From: an uncultured Fibrobacter sp. | GTDB taxonomy: Bacteria; Fibrobacterota; Fibrobacteria; Fibrobacterales; Fibrobacteraceae | NCBI GenBank assembly: GCA_937891805.1 | Contig: CALATK010000182.1 | Coordinates: 1-6,392 of the forward strand | DNA: 6,392 nt | Direction: 5' to 3' | In this document: positions 6,160-6,392 of the stretch, in pieces | How positions within the stretch are numbered: the first letter of the stretch is position 1 | Layout: each line of letters starts with the position of its first letter | Made by a program: the position numbers and the translations under genes | Notes under the pieces: model-generated | Database searches by the model: none | What the model was told of the DNA's origin: nothing | The model's input: only the letters and a program-made list of their open reading frames with translations

Positions 6160-6187
6160 TATATACTAAATTTAGCTTCAAAATCAA
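6158..6187 (-). promoter_or_regulatory. candidate sigma-70 promoter overlapping the epmB start
   Basis: On the minus strand TTGATT (6182-6187) and TATAAT (6158-6163) are separated by 18 bases, a good sigma-70 arrangement. The TATAAT box overlaps the first two bases of the epmB ATG, so transcription from it would start near 6151, inside the annotated coding region. A weaker hexamer, TAGTAT, three bases upstream of the ATG would instead give a leaderless transcript. Confidence 0.45.
6162..6167 (+). promoter_or_regulatory. candidate -10 box of the efp promoter
   Basis: TATACT on the plus strand matches TATAAT at five of six positions and would give a transcript start near 6174 with a leader of about 26 bases that includes the efp ribosome site. 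No clear -35 hexamer is seen at normal spacing. It overlaps the minus-strand TATAAT of epmB by two bases, so the divergent promoters share DNA. Confidence 0.45.
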
Positions 6188-6199
6188 CAAGAGGATAAT

Positions 6200-6392
6200 A
6201 TGGGTACTGTAAGCACCAACGAATTCCGCAAGAAACTTAAAATCATGGTTGATGATCAGCCGTACGAAATCATCGAAAACCAGTTCGTGAAGCCGGGTAA
6301 GGGCCAGGCCTTCAACCGTGTTCGTATCAAGAACCTGGTGACCGGCCGCACCCTGGAACGCACCTGGAAGAGCGGTGACACGGTTGAAGAAG
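6200..6392 (+). CDS. efp: elongation factor P, N-terminal part; 3' end beyond the window
   Basis: EF-P binds between the ribosomal P and E sites and helps peptide-bond formation at consecutive prolines. Only the first 64 of the usual 185-190 residues are visible. [40 protein letters not shown] matches the N-terminal KOW-like domain. K34 in the KPGKGQAF loop sits exactly at the position that receives beta-lysine in the E. coli-type modification. AGAGG lies five bases before the ATG, which fixes the start. The divergent epmB gene, with only 40 bp between the two starts, supports K34 modification in this organism. Confidence 0.96.
   Translation, partial: MGTVSTNEFRKKLKIMVDDQPYEIIENQFVKPGKGQAFNRVRIKNLVTGRTLERTWKSGDTVEE

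Overview
The window reads as ordinary chromosome from a Gram-negative-type, moderately GC-rich bacterium with Shine-Dalgarno sites before most genes. A fabF-fabV pair, an EF-P with lysine 34 next to an EpmB-type radical SAM enzyme, and short AT-rich intergenic stretches holding a GCGAGGAT-type hairpin and degenerate heptamer repeats would fit Fibrobacter or a relative. That assignment is inference from memory of such genomes; nothing here proves it. I see no mobile element, CRISPR array, tRNA or rRNA.

Layout. Five genes and one small gene lie on the minus strand, and one gene at the right edge lies on the plus strand. Reading along the minus strand from the right, epmB (5188-6159) starts back to back with the plus-strand efp (6200 to the edge). 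After a 137-bp gap come fabF (3800-5050) and fabV (2577-3773), 26 bp apart. About 100 bp beyond fabV a strong intrinsic terminator (2452-2478) closes that unit. A second tight cluster follows: a 44-residue single-span membrane protein (2279-2413), a DUF2334 polysaccharide-deacetylase-like protein (1499-2269) and an AMP-forming acyl-CoA synthetase of the medium-chain type, which runs off the left edge (1-1474).

How the genes work together. efp and epmB make a substrate and modifier pair. EpmB converts lysine to beta-lysine, which EpmA (not in the window) attaches to EF-P K34 so that EF-P can rescue ribosomes stalled on polyproline. FabF (beta-ketoacyl-ACP synthase II) and FabV (NADH-dependent enoyl reductase) are the condensing and final reducing steps of fatty-acid elongation. 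The left cluster has no established pathway. The close spacing of a small membrane protein, a cytosolic deacetylase-like protein and an acyl-activating enzyme suggests a shared role and is the least-described part of the window.

I do not see a clearly new system. The best items for a second look are the three-gene left cluster, the epmB start that overlaps a near-perfect -10 box, and the palindromic sites upstream of fabF.
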